In this document: one piece after another, positions 10,534-23,000 of the stretch | Layout: every line of letters starts with the position of its first letter | Position numbering within the stretch: position 1 is the stretch's first letter | DNA from: Gossypium raimondii | Taxonomy: Eukaryota > Streptophyta > Magnoliopsida > Malvales > Malvaceae | Length of the DNA: 64,000 nt | Direction of reading: 5' to 3' | Assembly: GCF_025698545.1 (NCBI RefSeq) | Contig: NC_068567.1 | Location: forward strand, 6,944,001-7,008,000 | Made by a program: the position numbers and the translations under genes | The notes under the pieces: model-generated | Told to the model about the DNA's origin: nothing | What the model saw: the letters and a program-made list of their open reading frames with translations, nothing else | Database searches by the model: none

Positions 10534-12524
10534 TCAACATGCAATTAAAGGTTGAGCCTTTGCATGTATTGCTTTGTAGCAATCAAGACTGCATAGTGGA
10601 AGCTTCGACTTGGAATCTCGATACTTGTATGCATTTGTACAATTCGGACCAGCGCACTTTTCTCTTGGTGGTGGATAACTAGAGGGAAAAGAAATGCATA
10701 AATAACACAAATAAATTACTGGAGAAAGCGTATATAAATCGTCAAAAGCATGAGACAGATGGATTTGTAGAAGTACCCAGATGGCACTGAATTGAATAAC
10801 TGTGGTAGACCGATATCTTCTGAAAATATAACTGTCGTTCCACCAGGACCCATAACCCACCTCACCGTGTTAGATGCGAGAGTTTCGGATTTGGTTGCCT
10901 TTCCCTGCATCAATTATAACATCAAAATGAATGAAATCAGTACTACATGGCACCAAGAAAAAAGCATGACGTGGAAAAAGGGTCACAGACCTGTGCCAAT
11001 TCGTCCCGCTGCTTCTTCATCTTATCTTCTTTTTTCTTTCTTGCGGAATCTTGACCAAGTATTTTTCTGATTGCCTCAGCCTACGACAATTCAAAGACCC
11101 TACTGAATACTGTTTCTTGAATGATCGTGGAGCAATTGTAAAACCAATCAAAAGAAGAAAAGAAAAAAGAGGGTAAAACCTCAGCATCCCTGGCTGCTTT
11201 CTCAGACTGCATTCTACGCCTCTGCGCAGCCTCGGCCTTCTTCAACTGTAGCTCCACTTCGGAAAGTTTCTCCTTTTGTTCTATGACCACAGATCATTAT
11301 TAAAACAATTAATTTATAACATTTAGCATGGAAAGCTCAAAGATGCTCAAGAAAGGGAAAGAACAAGTGGGGTAATTCCTTACTTTTAGATGGCGCAGGA
11401 GGTAAACCGTCAGGGAACTCAACAAGAGTCGCACCCGGACCAGATAAGAGATCTTTCCCAGACTGAAGAGCTCGATTTCGTGTAGTGGGAGTTGATTCGG
11501 TTCTTCCTTCGACAAACAAATCAACTGATCCCCTTCCCAGCTTCTTCCTTTTAGATCCAGGCTCATCATCGGATATACACTCGTCTTCTTCCACATAATC
11601 TCTATCCTCAAAAGCAGCACCTTCTCCCCCATTTCTCTCATCCTCTTCATCTTTAAGGTTCAAGTGACCATTTGAAGCATTTAGTCTCCCTAGATAACGG
11701 ATTTCCTCATCTTCATCATCATCATCACTATTTATACCAACATCCAATACACGCCTCTTAGGAACCCGTTTGCTCTTACGAGTTGGCTCGTGTCTGTCAT
11801 TTTCATTCCCAGCTACACATACACCAGTTGCTTTTCCCCTAGAGGAATGCCCCTTTCCATAACCGGAGCCACTTCGGGATAAATCCTTCCATCGAACTCC
11901 GTAGCCTTCTCCCTTATCTGAAACACAGGAGCCTTTCTTGCCCTGCAGTGATTGTTCATGCAACAAACCATCAGCTTGCAAGAGGTTGAACTGGATATAA
12001 AGAATACCCGAAGAACAAATGAGACACTGTAAAGTGATACACATGCGTGCACACACACACATATGGCAAAAGTAAAAGTGACAACAACAGACAGCCAATC
12101 ATGACAAAACAAATTCTATACAAACAGTAAAAGCAGGAAGTGATTTGTTCGAATTAGATGAAAATACCAGGAGAAAGGACTTCTCTCGTGTTTGAGAAAC
12201 ATCGGAGAAATGGGAAGACTTAGTTAAGCCAGGCTCAACATCAAAGGCATGATCCACGGTGGAGTTTGTGTGGATCGTACGTGTAACCCCACCAAGCTTG
12301 AGCTTAAGTTTCAGCTTATTCTCACTTCCAAATCCATTAGAACCATTCTTAAAATTTTGATCTTCATTGCCACTACAACCTATGGCTGGTGTTGGTGATG
12401 ACAATAAAATGTAATTATGTGTAAATGTCTGCACAGCAACACGTGGACGTCGTAAGATGCCACTCCTCTTCTTCTTTACGGCACAGCCAACGACAGCTAA
12501 CTCCGACCCACCAAAGCTTTCCAT
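10534..12524 (-). CDS. INO80 chromatin-remodelling complex subunit B (IES2-like), six exons
   Basis: The product should be a 459-residue nuclear protein of the INO80 ATP-dependent chromatin remodeller. Exons on the minus strand: 12524-12168, 11942-11384, 11280-11180, 11080-10991, 10904-10777, 10678-10534. All introns are GT-AG and phases join without a stop. The start MESFGGSELAVVG, with a basic KKKRSGILRRPR block, is typical of the plant family. Exon 2 is acidic (DDDDEDEE) and rich in basic nuclear-localisation-like stretches. Exons 3-4 encode the PAPA-1-like basic coiled region (QRRRMQSEKAARDAEAEAIR, about 306-378). Exon 6 encodes a HIT-type zinc finger: Cys420, Cys425, Cys441, Cys445, His450. 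A 5' UTR intron is likely, with donor GTAAGT at 13086-13081 and an acceptor near 12544. The coding sequence looks intact. Confidence 0.92.
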
Positions 12525-13547
12525 AATGGGCAGGGAATCCAACTCTTTAAACAGCAAATGACAAAAGTAAGCTCAAAATGCACAAGTAAAATATTAAGGA
12601 AACAATCTAAAGTCTAAACCACAAAAGATATTCAATAATCATATTAGCAATAAATGACAAACAATGTCCTCAACTGGAATGAAACCCCTTAAAGAAAAAA
12701 GAAGAAAAAATTCAGCAGATTATCAAATCTCACACTTATTTAGTCAACTTTGGTCCTTTATTAGTCTAAATCAGTATTAATATGGCAGAAAATTTCTCAT
12801 TACTAGGAAAAGCAACCAAACCCAAGCTAAAGAACTTTCAGTTTGAAGCTCAAAATCCTCAATGCTAAGGCAAAGATTCATAAAAAAAGACTGCATTTTT
12901 CACCCTAAAAAATTACAACTTGAACCTTAAGAAAACATATCATTTCCCAAAAACTAGCCTCAAACTTTACACATTTGAAAGTTCAAAAGCAAAAAGAAAG
13001 ATCAAAATTTTCCTATTAAACAACACAAAGGGGAAAATAATATGAACCAAAAGAAAAGGAATAAAGAAAAAAAAGCAAAGACTTACCCAATTACAAGAAC
13101 TGAAAAACAGAGGTAGGCCTTTTTACAGATAGAGGGTTTTTGTTAAATTTTATTATGGTTTTGGGTATTGAAGAAATATTGGGTTGGAGAACGAGCAGAG
13201 GGTTTTCCCTTTCCAGAAATGGCTTTGGTAAATGATACTGTAAGTAAGTATTTCCTTTTTTTTGCTCCATTTTTATTTTCAATTTCTTTTCGCTCCTAAA
13301 CTAACCGAGCCGTAAGAATTATTTTTCTTTTTTGATTTTTTTTCCTCCTTTTTTAATACGGAGCAGAATCTTAAGAGATGGATAGGTCGTCAAAAGACCA
13401 ATACCATTGGCAGGACCATTATTTAAACCATTAGGCTTGAGCCCAATTTTCTTTCTCTTTTTATTGAAGCATTTTAAAAAATATATATTAGATTAGGTAT
13501 ATCCATGATATCATATGGATGAAATATATTTATAACAACATTTATAT
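12525..13547. other. 5' UTR, leader intron and promoter region of the INO80B gene
   Basis: The minus-strand donor ATTGGGTAAGT at about 13081-13090 suggests a non-coding first exon upstream of it, roughly 13087-13250. The Copia-type LTR begins at 13548, so the 5' flank available to this gene is short (roughly 300 bases). Confidence 0.45.
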
Positions 13548-13734
13548 AGTTTATAAAATAAAAAGATAGAGAGTAAAGAATAAAAGAAAGAGAACGTATT
13601 TTATTGATCAGTAGGAATAATTTATCATGCTTCTCCAAAGTAATTCTACTTCTAATGGCTATTAGAATTTAAAGTACATAAAAAATTATTTGGATTTTGA
13701 TGGGCATCCACTTAATAATAAAATATTCATAACA
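13548..13734 (-). repeat. 3' LTR of the Copia element
   Basis: On the minus strand it starts TGTTATGAATATTTTATTAT and ends near TTTATTTTATAAAC. It aligns with the 231-bp LTR at 19938-20168 but is shorter by internal deletions. The adjoining purine tract at 13735-13746 fixes the orientation. Confidence 0.75.
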
Positions 13735-15985
13735 CTCCCCCTTGGATGTCTATTGGTTGATAATGTGTCTCGTTAAAACCTTACTAAAATAAAAATCCTG
13801 TGGGAAAAAAATTCCTAGCAAAGGAAAAATAGTACATACATATTTAATACGTATAACATGTTGTCTCATTAAAAATCTTACCAATAAATCCCAATGAGAC
13901 AAAACCTCAATTAAGGGAAAAAGAGTACAACGTGTATTTACTCTCCCTCATGAAAACATTACATAATATCTCATATTCTACGTATTCAATCTTGAGCATT
14001 AGTTTTTCAAATGACCATTTAAACGTATTTGCTAAGCATTTATATCACCATTCTTTTGAAAGTCATAAGTGAGAAATTTTTTGGAGAAATATATTTTGAT
14101 CTATTCAAGAATTTCAATAATAATCATAACAAACTTTAATCATAATTCTTATATAAAAATACAAATAGGTATTTTGGATCATTTTATAATCATTCTTCAA
14201 TTGCTATTCACTAAGTCAAATTTACCACATATGTTCAAATTATTTCAATTCATATAAATGAATAATTTCCGAGAATTTCAATATGCTTCTAGCATTCTAA
14301 ATCCTTCAAGGATTTTAATATAAACTTTACTATATAGTGATTCATAAAGGTTGTAAAACAACCATTAGGCGTAAGTCTAATCTTTTATGAGCTACAAGTT
14401 TAATAATATATCTAAAATTTATTGTATCCTCTACAAAAGAATAGTATATCTTTTCATAATCAATGTCGGGACTTAGTGAAAAACTTTATATTTTTATTTT
14501 GTTTTTGCAAAACTACTTTATTTGTACCCTCACTAGCTTTATATACATTTAGATATTTGGACTCTTGGTCCAAAAACTCCTAAATTTAATTATACTTGAG
14601 TTGCGTCTTTCTATTTTGACCAATCTATTTCATATCTATATTTCTCAATAGATTTATTCAAGATTATCCCTTTATTGCATTATTTTAGCAATAATATTGC
14701 ATGCAAAACCATTGTCAATCACTTTTATTATTGGTTCCACATTTTCTTGAATTGACATAATTTATTAAGATTTGTTTTATTCTTACTATTTTAATCTTCG
14801 TTTGTACTTGAATCTCTTTTGGAGTTTTAGTTATTAGTTATGTCTTAGGTCTCTTCTAGAGCACCCGCCTCCACTATATGACAATCTAGAAGAATTTTTA
14901 TATTTGAAGCAGATCAATCTATCATTTATTCTAACCGATTATTCTCTTGAGACTTTGATTCAAATTAAAATATTAAATGATATATAACACGTGATTATTC
15001 TCATTAAGTTTGTAAATACATCGATAGTTAACTTGAAATAAAGTGAGTTATCTTTTTTGAACTTCTGATTCAAATTACTCTCTATAAGGATCTAGATAAT
15101 GAAAACTCATTACAAGCAGTGGTTTCATTTAGCTATTATTTCTCCCCTCTAATGCCGGGAAAACTATCAAATTAAAATAGTAATAACAGATCACATCATA
15201 ATTGAATCTCCAATACATTTAAAACATCTAATAATACAAGGAGACTCGTAATTAATATATATTCTCAACTTTCTTTGAGGACTCACTCATTTTTGTGCGT
15301 TATGGTGGATTAATTGAAACATATACACACATACAAAAATTCAAAGATGGAAACATTTAGCTCTTGATCAAAAACCAATTGTAATGCTGAATATTTATTG
15401 GCTTGATGTGTACAACATGTAAATCATCATAATCTCATGTTGAAATAGGAAGTTTAGTTCTTATAAGTAATGGTTTAGATATTAATCGAGACGTTCAATC
15501 AATACTTTCTCTAAACCATTATGAGCATAAATAGCAAGTTTTTACAAAAGTTTTTCAAGGTTATATATAACAATCAATAAAAGACTAAGATATAAACTCA
15601 TCAAGATTAACAAAGATGGATTGTTTTAATCACATAATCTAAAATTAATTATTTAAACAAGTAATCTTGCAAACAACAGAGTTACAAGTTGATAACACAT
15701 ATATGATTATTTTATAGATGTATCTACCAAAATAATGTAATATCAAAACAATCCACATGGTGGATGAATGAACCCATATTCATTTCGAAATGCAATATAT
15801 TAAATCTTAACTTTAGCTAGTGAGTTTCTAATAATCAATTTTCATTGAAAACAACTAATAAATGAGAATTCTTTAAATTAAAGAATCTTTTGGTTCTTTA
15901 ATGAATGTTCATATGAATTCTCAATTAATTTTTGCATCATATATGATCTAGGATGGTCTAACTGGTCACGCCAAGTAGTAAATGT

Positions 15986-16609
15986 TAGGGGTGTGCAAAA
16001 TTCGGGTAAAACCGAAAAAATTCGGTTAACCGACCGAATTCGTTAATCGGTCGGTTAACGAATTTTTTCGATCGGGGTCGGTTAATTATTTTTGATTTTT
16101 CGGTTAACGGTTAATTCGGTTCGAAACGGTCGGTTAACGAATTTTTCGATTAACGAAAAAATTAATAAATAAAATTATAATATATAAATAGGCCCACTAT
16201 TCACCTAAACCCAATCTAAACTCAAGTATTCAACCCAACCCAACCCAATCATAAAATTAAATTACAAATAATTTAATAAATAAAAATAAAATTTTAAAAC
16301 TAAGACTAAAACTAAAGTCTAAAAGTCTAAAATAATTTAATTATGTAGTGATTCAATTTGGTTAATTTGGTTAATTCGGGTAATTTGGTTAATTCGGGTA
16401 ATTCGGTTAATTCGGTTAATTTTTAACCAAAAATAAAAAAACATATAATTTTCGGTTAATTCGGTTAACCGACCGAATTAACCGAAAAAAATTCGGTTCG
16501 GTTAATTTTTTTGAAAAAAATTTCGGTTCGGTTAACGGTTAAAGATTTTGAAAAGTCGGTTAATTCGGTTAATGTTATTTCGGGTCGGTTAACCGAATGA
16601 ACACCCCTA
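15986..16609. mobile_element. hAT-like non-autonomous element with CGGTT-rich ends, nested in the Copia element
   Basis: The terminal inverted repeats are TAGGGGTGTGCA and TAGGGGTGTTCA (one mismatch). A perfect 8-bp target duplication GTAAATGT flanks the element at 15978-15985 and 16610-16617; eight bases is the hAT hallmark. Both subterminal regions are packed with TTCGGTTAAC-type repeats in opposite orientation around an AT-rich core. No transposase is encoded. It inserted into an already resident Copia element. Confidence 0.9.
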
Positions 16610-18414
16610 GTAAATGTATTTGTATCAGTAAACTTCTGGTTTGCTTTAATATGCATTTCAATTGTACTAATAATATCAATATAAATTGTGGCAAATTGAC
16701 AATTTTACTGTCATTCATTTTACTTTTTATCCACATATAAGTACTATTGTGACATTTACTACTGGAAATGTCTAAATCAATGTGAACTCTAATGCCACTA
16801 AGTCAACAGAATAAATATAATTTTCAAACAATTATATGCAATATTCGCTCAAGGGAATATGCTAAAATCTTCAAATGTCCAAATTGACTTTAATGATAAA
16901 AAATATAATATTTATTATATTTATTGCAGACATTCAGTTCAAGGAATATGCAAAAATAATTCGACAATAATGTAAGCATATATCATATTTCTTACCAATA
17001 AAATTATATAATTATCATCTGCTTCAAGGAATGATAAATTAGTATAAATCATTGAGCATTCGAACTAAGAATAAACATTTGGCAACATTTTGAATCATCC
17101 ATCTTCTTTTTATCTATTTATCAATAATGACAAAAGTTAAAATTTCATAATTGTTATGTATTGCTACATTCACGTCATCAAATGGAGTAGAACTGGTGGA
17201 GCGAATAACTTGTTATTTTATTTAGCCATAAGAAGATATAATATCAATTCAAAATACTTTTAAAGCCCTTTTAATAAAAGTTTTGTATAATCAATTAACT
17301 ATCAAGAATAACTAGTTAGATCATGTATAGAAATAAGCCTAAATTAAATATATGAATAAAAGTCGCATCTCTAACATAAAAATATGACATAATGAAAAAC
17401 TAACAAATTTTCTTTTCATAATCATCATCGTAAATATGCATGAAATTTAATTCAAATTCCAACCATCCATGTTTATAGAACTTTTCATTTACAGTTGCTC
17501 ATGTCATTTCTCTATATCATTAACAAATGGAATAATATAAAACATATGAATTATTACCTTTAACAATTCTTTAAACTAAATCAAATTGAATAATCATAAA
17601 ATTCATTGGTTTATTAACACAAATTTGCATACTAGATATGTTTTAGTCAAATATATTATTTAGTTATAAAACTTACTATAACAACATAAATAAATCGATT
17701 AACGTTCATTTTCGTGAACAAATGAAATGTTTTAAAACAATATGTAACCCATGTAATCAAAACTTAAGCAGAAGACCATCTCGAATATTTAAACCATATA
17801 TCAAGTCGATTTAATATTAAAGATGTACATTTTTTGTTCTACGTTCAGTCTTGTCGATTTTATCAAGAAATAAGCAAATTAAACTCCAATAGTAGACTTT
17901 GAATCAAATCAAAATTTATTAATAGCAAACTTTGAGAGTGGATCTTATTTTTAGGTGTACAACAGTACATAACTAATGAATTTTCATACATAAGTAGTCT
18001 CTCTTCTTTGAAAGTTTATATTGAGAACTCTTGTTGTTCTCTTCTTTATCTCTATCTTTTCACTACGGTGGCGAAAAGAAATATTACTAATAAGATATCC
18101 AAAATTAAGTAATGAGTGTCACAATTCACAAAAGGATACAACTCATACTAGAGATTCCATCTTTAACAAAACACATAAAATCCTAAAAAAATCATTGACT
18201 TAAAGTTTAGTAATGAATATCAATAGCAAAAATTCCTTAATATGGATTATAGAAATCCTAAAATTGGCATGCTAATATTTAAAATGATCATCATAATAAA
18301 GACAATGTCAATATCCCTTTATTGTTTAGATTCGTCACAATCATCAATTTGATATGTAAAATTTGATTCAACATCATTCTTATTATTCATTTTCATATTG
18401 TTTCCTTTCCATTT

Positions 18415-18560
18415 GATAGAAATTTGATAGAGTTCAACTAAATGTTTAGGTGTTTGACAGGTACGCAACTAATGACTTTCCATACCATATTGATAACATA
18501 AGTTATCTCCATTCCTTAAAGAGTTCTTGGGAATTCTTTTATTTTCTTGCTTTCTTCTGT
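18415..18560 (-). pseudogene. Copia gag zinc-knuckle relic
   Basis: Minus-strand translation gives NGDNLCYQYGMESHW followed after one disruption by LRTCQTPKHLVELYQ. This matches the plant copia gag knuckle pattern CYxCGxxxHWxxxC. The second knuckle cysteine is now Tyr and the frame is broken. A second, more degraded copy of the same segment seems to lie near 17945-18000, suggesting an internal duplication. Confidence 0.65.
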
Positions 18561-19937
18561 TTTTCCTCTTCTGGTGGTGAGAAAATTTATTACGACGATC
18601 CCCTATGACTATTATTATAGTCCAACTTACTACATCCATGTCCAAGATTATGTCTTTCAAATTTATTGCATATTGTTACATTCTCTTCAGGGAATGATTA
18701 GATTCATGATTAAAAATCGTTGTTCAATCATAAGTAAACATGATATTAACTCTTGAAATCTTTTTTCAAGATACTGCTATTGTAGGAACACATTTGAAGC
18801 ATGAAAAGATGAATGAGTCTTCTCTTGCAAGTTCTCATCAGTAATATTTTTCCACGTAATTTTAATCGAGAACTTATTCTATATACTGTAGAGTTATACT
18901 CATAGTTTTAAAAACTTACAATTTCAGGTACATCCAACCATAACGAGCTTTAGATAGGAGATCTTTCAAGTGCATCAAATCATAAAACTATCATATTCTT
19001 ATGGCCATATATATATTTCTTTATCTAATCATAACCTATAATTAAATCACATAATTCATAATAATATAACAAATATGTATGATTTCTTAGTGCTTCATCC
19101 ACATACACCTACTTTAAATCACAAATATATATAATTTTTAATGCTTCATAACAAGCACCTACTTCAAACTATTTCAATTGGTTGAAATCTTTATAATTCA
19201 ATAATTCAACAAAATTTAGCTAAAATAGGAAACCAATCTAGAGACAAAATACTGTCTCACATGACATATATAAATAATGTTAAGATCACATATATTTTAA
19301 AATAAAAAATAAACCAATAAGTTAAAGCGGATCATGATTGTTTTATTCATTAAAAGAGCACACGAAAAATCACTTAATAATTTTGATATATAAGTTAATC
19401 ATAATTCAACTATGAAAGAAATTAAATAACTCATGACAAAACATTGAGTCTAATCAAAGGATTCATCCTAAAAAATAAGTTATCAAAAGTAATATATACC
19501 ATATTAATAACAAACATATCTAATCAACAATAATGTCTTTTACATAAAAAAAATTAACCTAGAAAGGCAAAAATCAAATACCATCAGAATGTGAATTTTA
19601 TGTCAAATAAAAATTAATAGTAGCCATATCCTAATTGAAAAAGAAAATATGATCGAAATATAAAAGTGTCTTACCAAATCTATACGTTACCCATGCTTGT
19701 ACAATGATAAATCAAATATTGGGGATAAGAATGTAAAATCCATAGCTCGGTTTGGTCGCCTGGAACTGAGTTATGGGTGTTACAAAGAATAATAATCCTT
19801 TTTGAAATTGAATCTTTCAACATTCTAGAGATGAAGTTGTAAGGATGAAAGATTAAGGTGAAAAAGGAATTGGATTTTGGGGACAACTTCGAAAGATTGT
19901 GAAGTGAAAAAAAGAGAAAATTATCGTGCTAATAATG

Positions 19938-20168
19938 TGTTATAAAATAAAAAGACAAAGAGTAAAGAACAAAGAGAATGAGAGAGCAAAAGAGAGAGCG
20001 TATTTTATTGATCAATGGGAAGAATCTATAATACTTCTCCAAAATCTATATTTATAGACATAAGAAGTTTAAATAAAATAGAACATCAAAACTTAAATTA
20101 TCTTCATCTTGATCAAAACTTATCTTGATTTTGATGTACATCCACTTAATAATAAAATATTCATAACA
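19938..20168 (-). repeat. 5' LTR of the Copia element
   Basis: This 231-bp repeat is bounded by TGTTATGAAT and TTTTATAACA on the minus strand. The sequence that follows on the minus strand, ATTATTAGCACGAT, occupies the primer-binding position; it is not the usual initiator-tRNA-Met site, and I could not assign a primer tRNA. Confidence 0.75.
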
Positions 20169-20970
20169 ACAAATAAATATTATAAAATTATTAAAAATTA
20201 AGTTTTAGCACACAATTGGTACTTAAATTATACTTTTTTTATTTTGGTACCTAATATTTTTGTCACAAATGATATTTAAATTACTTTTTTTTCAAAATTA
20301 GTATCTCTATTCAAATTGTTAAGTCTATTTTATTTAAAAAAAAACTTAACCCAAAAACTACTATCTAAACTATACCATTTTCTTCAAGTTGATACCTAAA
20401 CTTTTTTTTGTCACAAGTGGTATTATTCTTCTTTCCCATTTTACACCAAATGTTATCTCCATTAAAAAATGTCATCCAATAATAGATTGTCACATCATAT
20501 AAACTTTAAAAATATTTTTAATATTTTTATTTTTTACTTTATTTTTCTCTCTTTATTTTTTCTATTTTGTAAAATAAGCAGAGATATCATTTTAAGAAAA
20601 AAATGATTTAAATACCACTTATAATAAAAATTATACCAAAATGAAAAAAAAAAGATATAATTCAAATGCAAATTTTTGGGTTTTCATTACTTGTGGAGAA
20701 GTGAGAACAATTCCTGGTGCTTAGGTTTCAACATTACAAGTTTTCAAAGAAAGAATCCTCAACGTGCAATAACACAATTATAAAATTTGTAAAAAATATA
20801 TACAAATTACTAAAAAATTATTTAAAAAAACCTCTCTACCCTCACTTCCTCTTAACATTTCCTCCTTTGCTACTATCATCTCATGCAAATCCTCCGCTTA
20901 CTCTACCACTCACTCCTCCCTCCCTTCCTATGATTTGTGCACCATTGCATATTGTCCCGTCGGCTCCAAC
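20169..20970. other. AT-rich spacer with MITE-like low-complexity sequence
   Basis: Repeated phrases such as TTGGTACTTAAATTA and TTGGTACCTAATATT recur between 20210 and 20640 in both orientations, suggesting an old fold-back MITE. Ends and target duplication could not be fixed. Confidence 0.35.
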
Positions 20971-20974
20971 GCTT

Positions 20975-21091
20975 GTTATTCCTATTGTGTTCATTGGTGG
21001 GAAACTTGTGGGTGCAATGGATAAAGTCGTGGCTTCTCATGTTGATGGCACTCTTATTCCTCTTCTCAAACAAGCTGCTGCACTCTTACTT
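20975..21091 (+). pseudogene. C-terminal relic of a plant CC-type glutaredoxin
   Basis: The translated segment [20 protein letters not shown] followed by [14 protein letters not shown] closely matches the C-terminal half of CC-type glutaredoxins, including the GG glutathione-contact region. The N-terminal half with the CC active site is not recognisable upstream in any plus frame. The usual stop right after the ALWL-type end is lost, so the frame runs on to 21130. It is best read as a decayed gene fragment. Confidence 0.6.
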
Positions 21092-21130
21092 TATCATCTT
21101 TGGCGTTACTCATTAAAAAGGAAAAAATGA

Positions 21131-21656
21131 CATAGAAAAGCATGGTAGAGGAAGAAAATTGGTAGTTTGGAGTCTACTCCATTTTGATACAAGGGCTGAT
21201 ATGTCTTAGGCTGAAGCTTTTTTTTCCCTCCTTGTTGATGTTTTGCTTACGAGTGGGTCTTTGACTCTTTGTTGGTGTGCCATTTGTTGGTTTGAAGCAT
21301 TTTGTTGATTCATTCATTAACTCAGTAATGGAGGGATAATGTAAATCACATTAATTCATAGGTCTAATGGTTAATTTTTCTCTAAATTATAACTAAAATT
21401 TCAATAGTATCGAATTAATATTTTAGTTATAGTTCAAAAATCAAATTAATTATTAAGTTTATGAGTTAATGTGTAATTTCATCTGTATATTAATAATAAT
21501 TATTTTTTAAATATTTTATAGTTATGACCAAAGTAAAAATTTATTAATAATTTGGTGGCAAATGATGTAGCATTACCCAAATATATTTGAAGAATAGTGA
21601 TTTAATAGTCCACGTTGACATCTATTAGCAAGTTAACAAAAGAGTGACCATAACCG
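21131..21656. other. Spacer without a supported gene
   Basis: AT-rich sequence. The first part may be degraded flank of the glutaredoxin relic; no splice sites or domains were seen. Confidence 0.4.
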
Positions 21657-21666
21657 TAGTTTATCC

Positions 21667-22043
21667 GGTAAAGGTATCATGGAAGCCCCTATACTAAAAG
21701 TTAGATTGCATTTTATCCCTTCTATTCAAAAAAATAGGAAATGAGCCCCTAAACATTAGATCAAAGAGCAAACTGGTCCTTTTATAAGAAATTTCATCCA
21801 CATTTGCAGTTAAAAACGGGTCTCTATACATCAGCATGAGGTACACATGGCACTCCACATGTCACTATCTAATTTTTTTGTCAGCTACATCAATTTTTAA
21901 TAGTATAGATTGGTGAATTTTTTTTAACAAAAAAATAAGTTTACTCTTTAATCTAATTTACATGATTTAATTTGCCCATTTTTTAAGTAGAAGAACAAAA
22001 TATAATTTAACTCTTAATACAGGGCCTCCACGATAATTTTACC
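21667..22043. mobile_element. Mutator-like MITE with perfect 10-bp target duplication
   Basis: The ends GGTAAAGGTATCATGGAAGC and GGTAAAATTATCGTGGAGGC (reverse complement of the right end) are inverted repeats. The decamer TAGTTTATCC occurs directly on both sides (21657-21666 and 22044-22053). A 377-bp non-coding element with 9-10 bp duplication fits a Mutator-derived MITE. It lies about 220 bases upstream of the PMEI start codon, so it may contribute to that promoter. Confidence 0.8.
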
Positions 22044-22264
22044 TAGTTTATCCTAAATATTATTACTCCAGATTGACTTCATTTTTCCTGGATAGGAATA
22101 GCTACCAAATTACAATGAATAAAAGTAACCGCTCCGGTTCAAGGAAAAAAACATGAGAGTAACCGCCCAAAAACTTGTCACTTCTATACGTTTCTTTTAT
22201 CTTCAAATCCACCAATTTTCTTTGGTTTTTAAAATTCTTTGCAACAAAAACCAAGGGGAAAAGA

Positions 22265-22873
22265 ATGGAACTTACAAACAAAAAAACGGTGCTTGTGTTA
22301 CTGTGCTTCCGGCCTGTGTTAGCCATTTACGTAGCTTCTGCTCCAATAACTGCCTCAGCCCCAGTTCCCCCGCCTATATCACAGCCGCCGACGGTGGTTC
22401 CTTCTGATCCTCAGATCAAAAGCCTGTGTGCGAAAACTGAATACCCCGATCTTTGCTTAACCACTATTGCACCTTTCTTCAATGGCAAAACAGACATCGC
22501 ATCCGTTGTCGAAATGCTGATAAAAGCCGGCACTGAACAAACCAAACAGGCCAATGCCACCGCAACAAAAATGGCTGCCGACCCTAAATACGCCGACGAT
22601 CCGAAGACAATCTCGGGACTTAAAGGTTGCTATGAAATGTATGATGATGCTTTGGATAATATGCAGAACGCCATGGACGCCATTCCAGTTCACGACATTG
22701 GCACCATTGAAACCATGGTTAGTGCAGCCATTACGGATTATGGAACATGTGACGATGGTTTTACGAGGCAGCCGAATCCTGTTCCTGATGGAGTTTCTCC
22801 AATGGTGGATATCAATGAGAATCTTCAAAATATTGGTAGCATTATCCTTGCCATTACTGATTTACTGCACTGA
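22265..22873 (+). CDS. Pectin methylesterase / invertase inhibitor family protein (PMEI domain), secreted
   Basis: The frame encodes 202 residues with no intron. The ATG at 22265 begins a secretory signal (MELTNKKTVLVLLCF, cleavage probably near residue 26-32); the longer open frame starts only with TTG at 22175 and is rejected. A proline-rich linker (33-46) leads to a four-helix PMEI domain. The four diagnostic cysteines are at 55, 64, 122 and 162 (LCAKTEYPDLC, GLKGCYEMYDDAL, YGTCDDGF) and should form the two family disulfides 55-64 and 122-162. Members inhibit either pectin methylesterase or acid invertase in the apoplast or vacuole; the sequence alone does not tell which. The gene stands alone between MITEs. 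Confidence 0.9.
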   Translation: MELTNKKTVLVLLCFRPVLAIYVASAPITASAPVPPPISQPPTVVPSDPQIKSLCAKTEYPDLCLTTIAPFFNGKTDIASVVEMLIKAGTEQTKQANATATKMAADPKYADDPKTISGLKGCYEMYDDALDNMQNAMDAIPVHDIGTIETMVSAAITDYGTCDDGFTRQPNPVPDGVSPMVDINENLQNIGSIILAITDLLH

Positions 22874-23000
22874 TTTAATTTGCCCTTATATATATCTACA
22901 AAGTATTGCAAGCACGGATCATGCAAAACGCGCCTTTTTTATTATTTCTATTTGGTATTTCAACTTATGAAATGTTATACAAATTACCTTAATACATTAA

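Larger units (their letters stand above)
13548..20168 (-). mobile_element. Decayed Ty1/copia LTR retrotransposon (minus orientation)
   Basis: Related terminal repeats bound the element (13548-13734 and 19938-20168). Read on the minus strand, the 3' LTR is preceded by the purine tract CCAAGGGGGAGT, the classic plant copia end. The interior has no long open frame, but a gag zinc-knuckle region is recognisable on the minus strand around 18430-18530. The pol region is eroded beyond confident translation. No clear target duplication was found. A hAT-like element sits inside it (15986-16609). Confidence 0.75.

Noticed and set aside
22175-22264. N-terminal extension of 30 residues on the PMEI protein
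   Set aside because: The extended frame begins with TTG; the first ATG at 22265 directly precedes a normal signal peptide.
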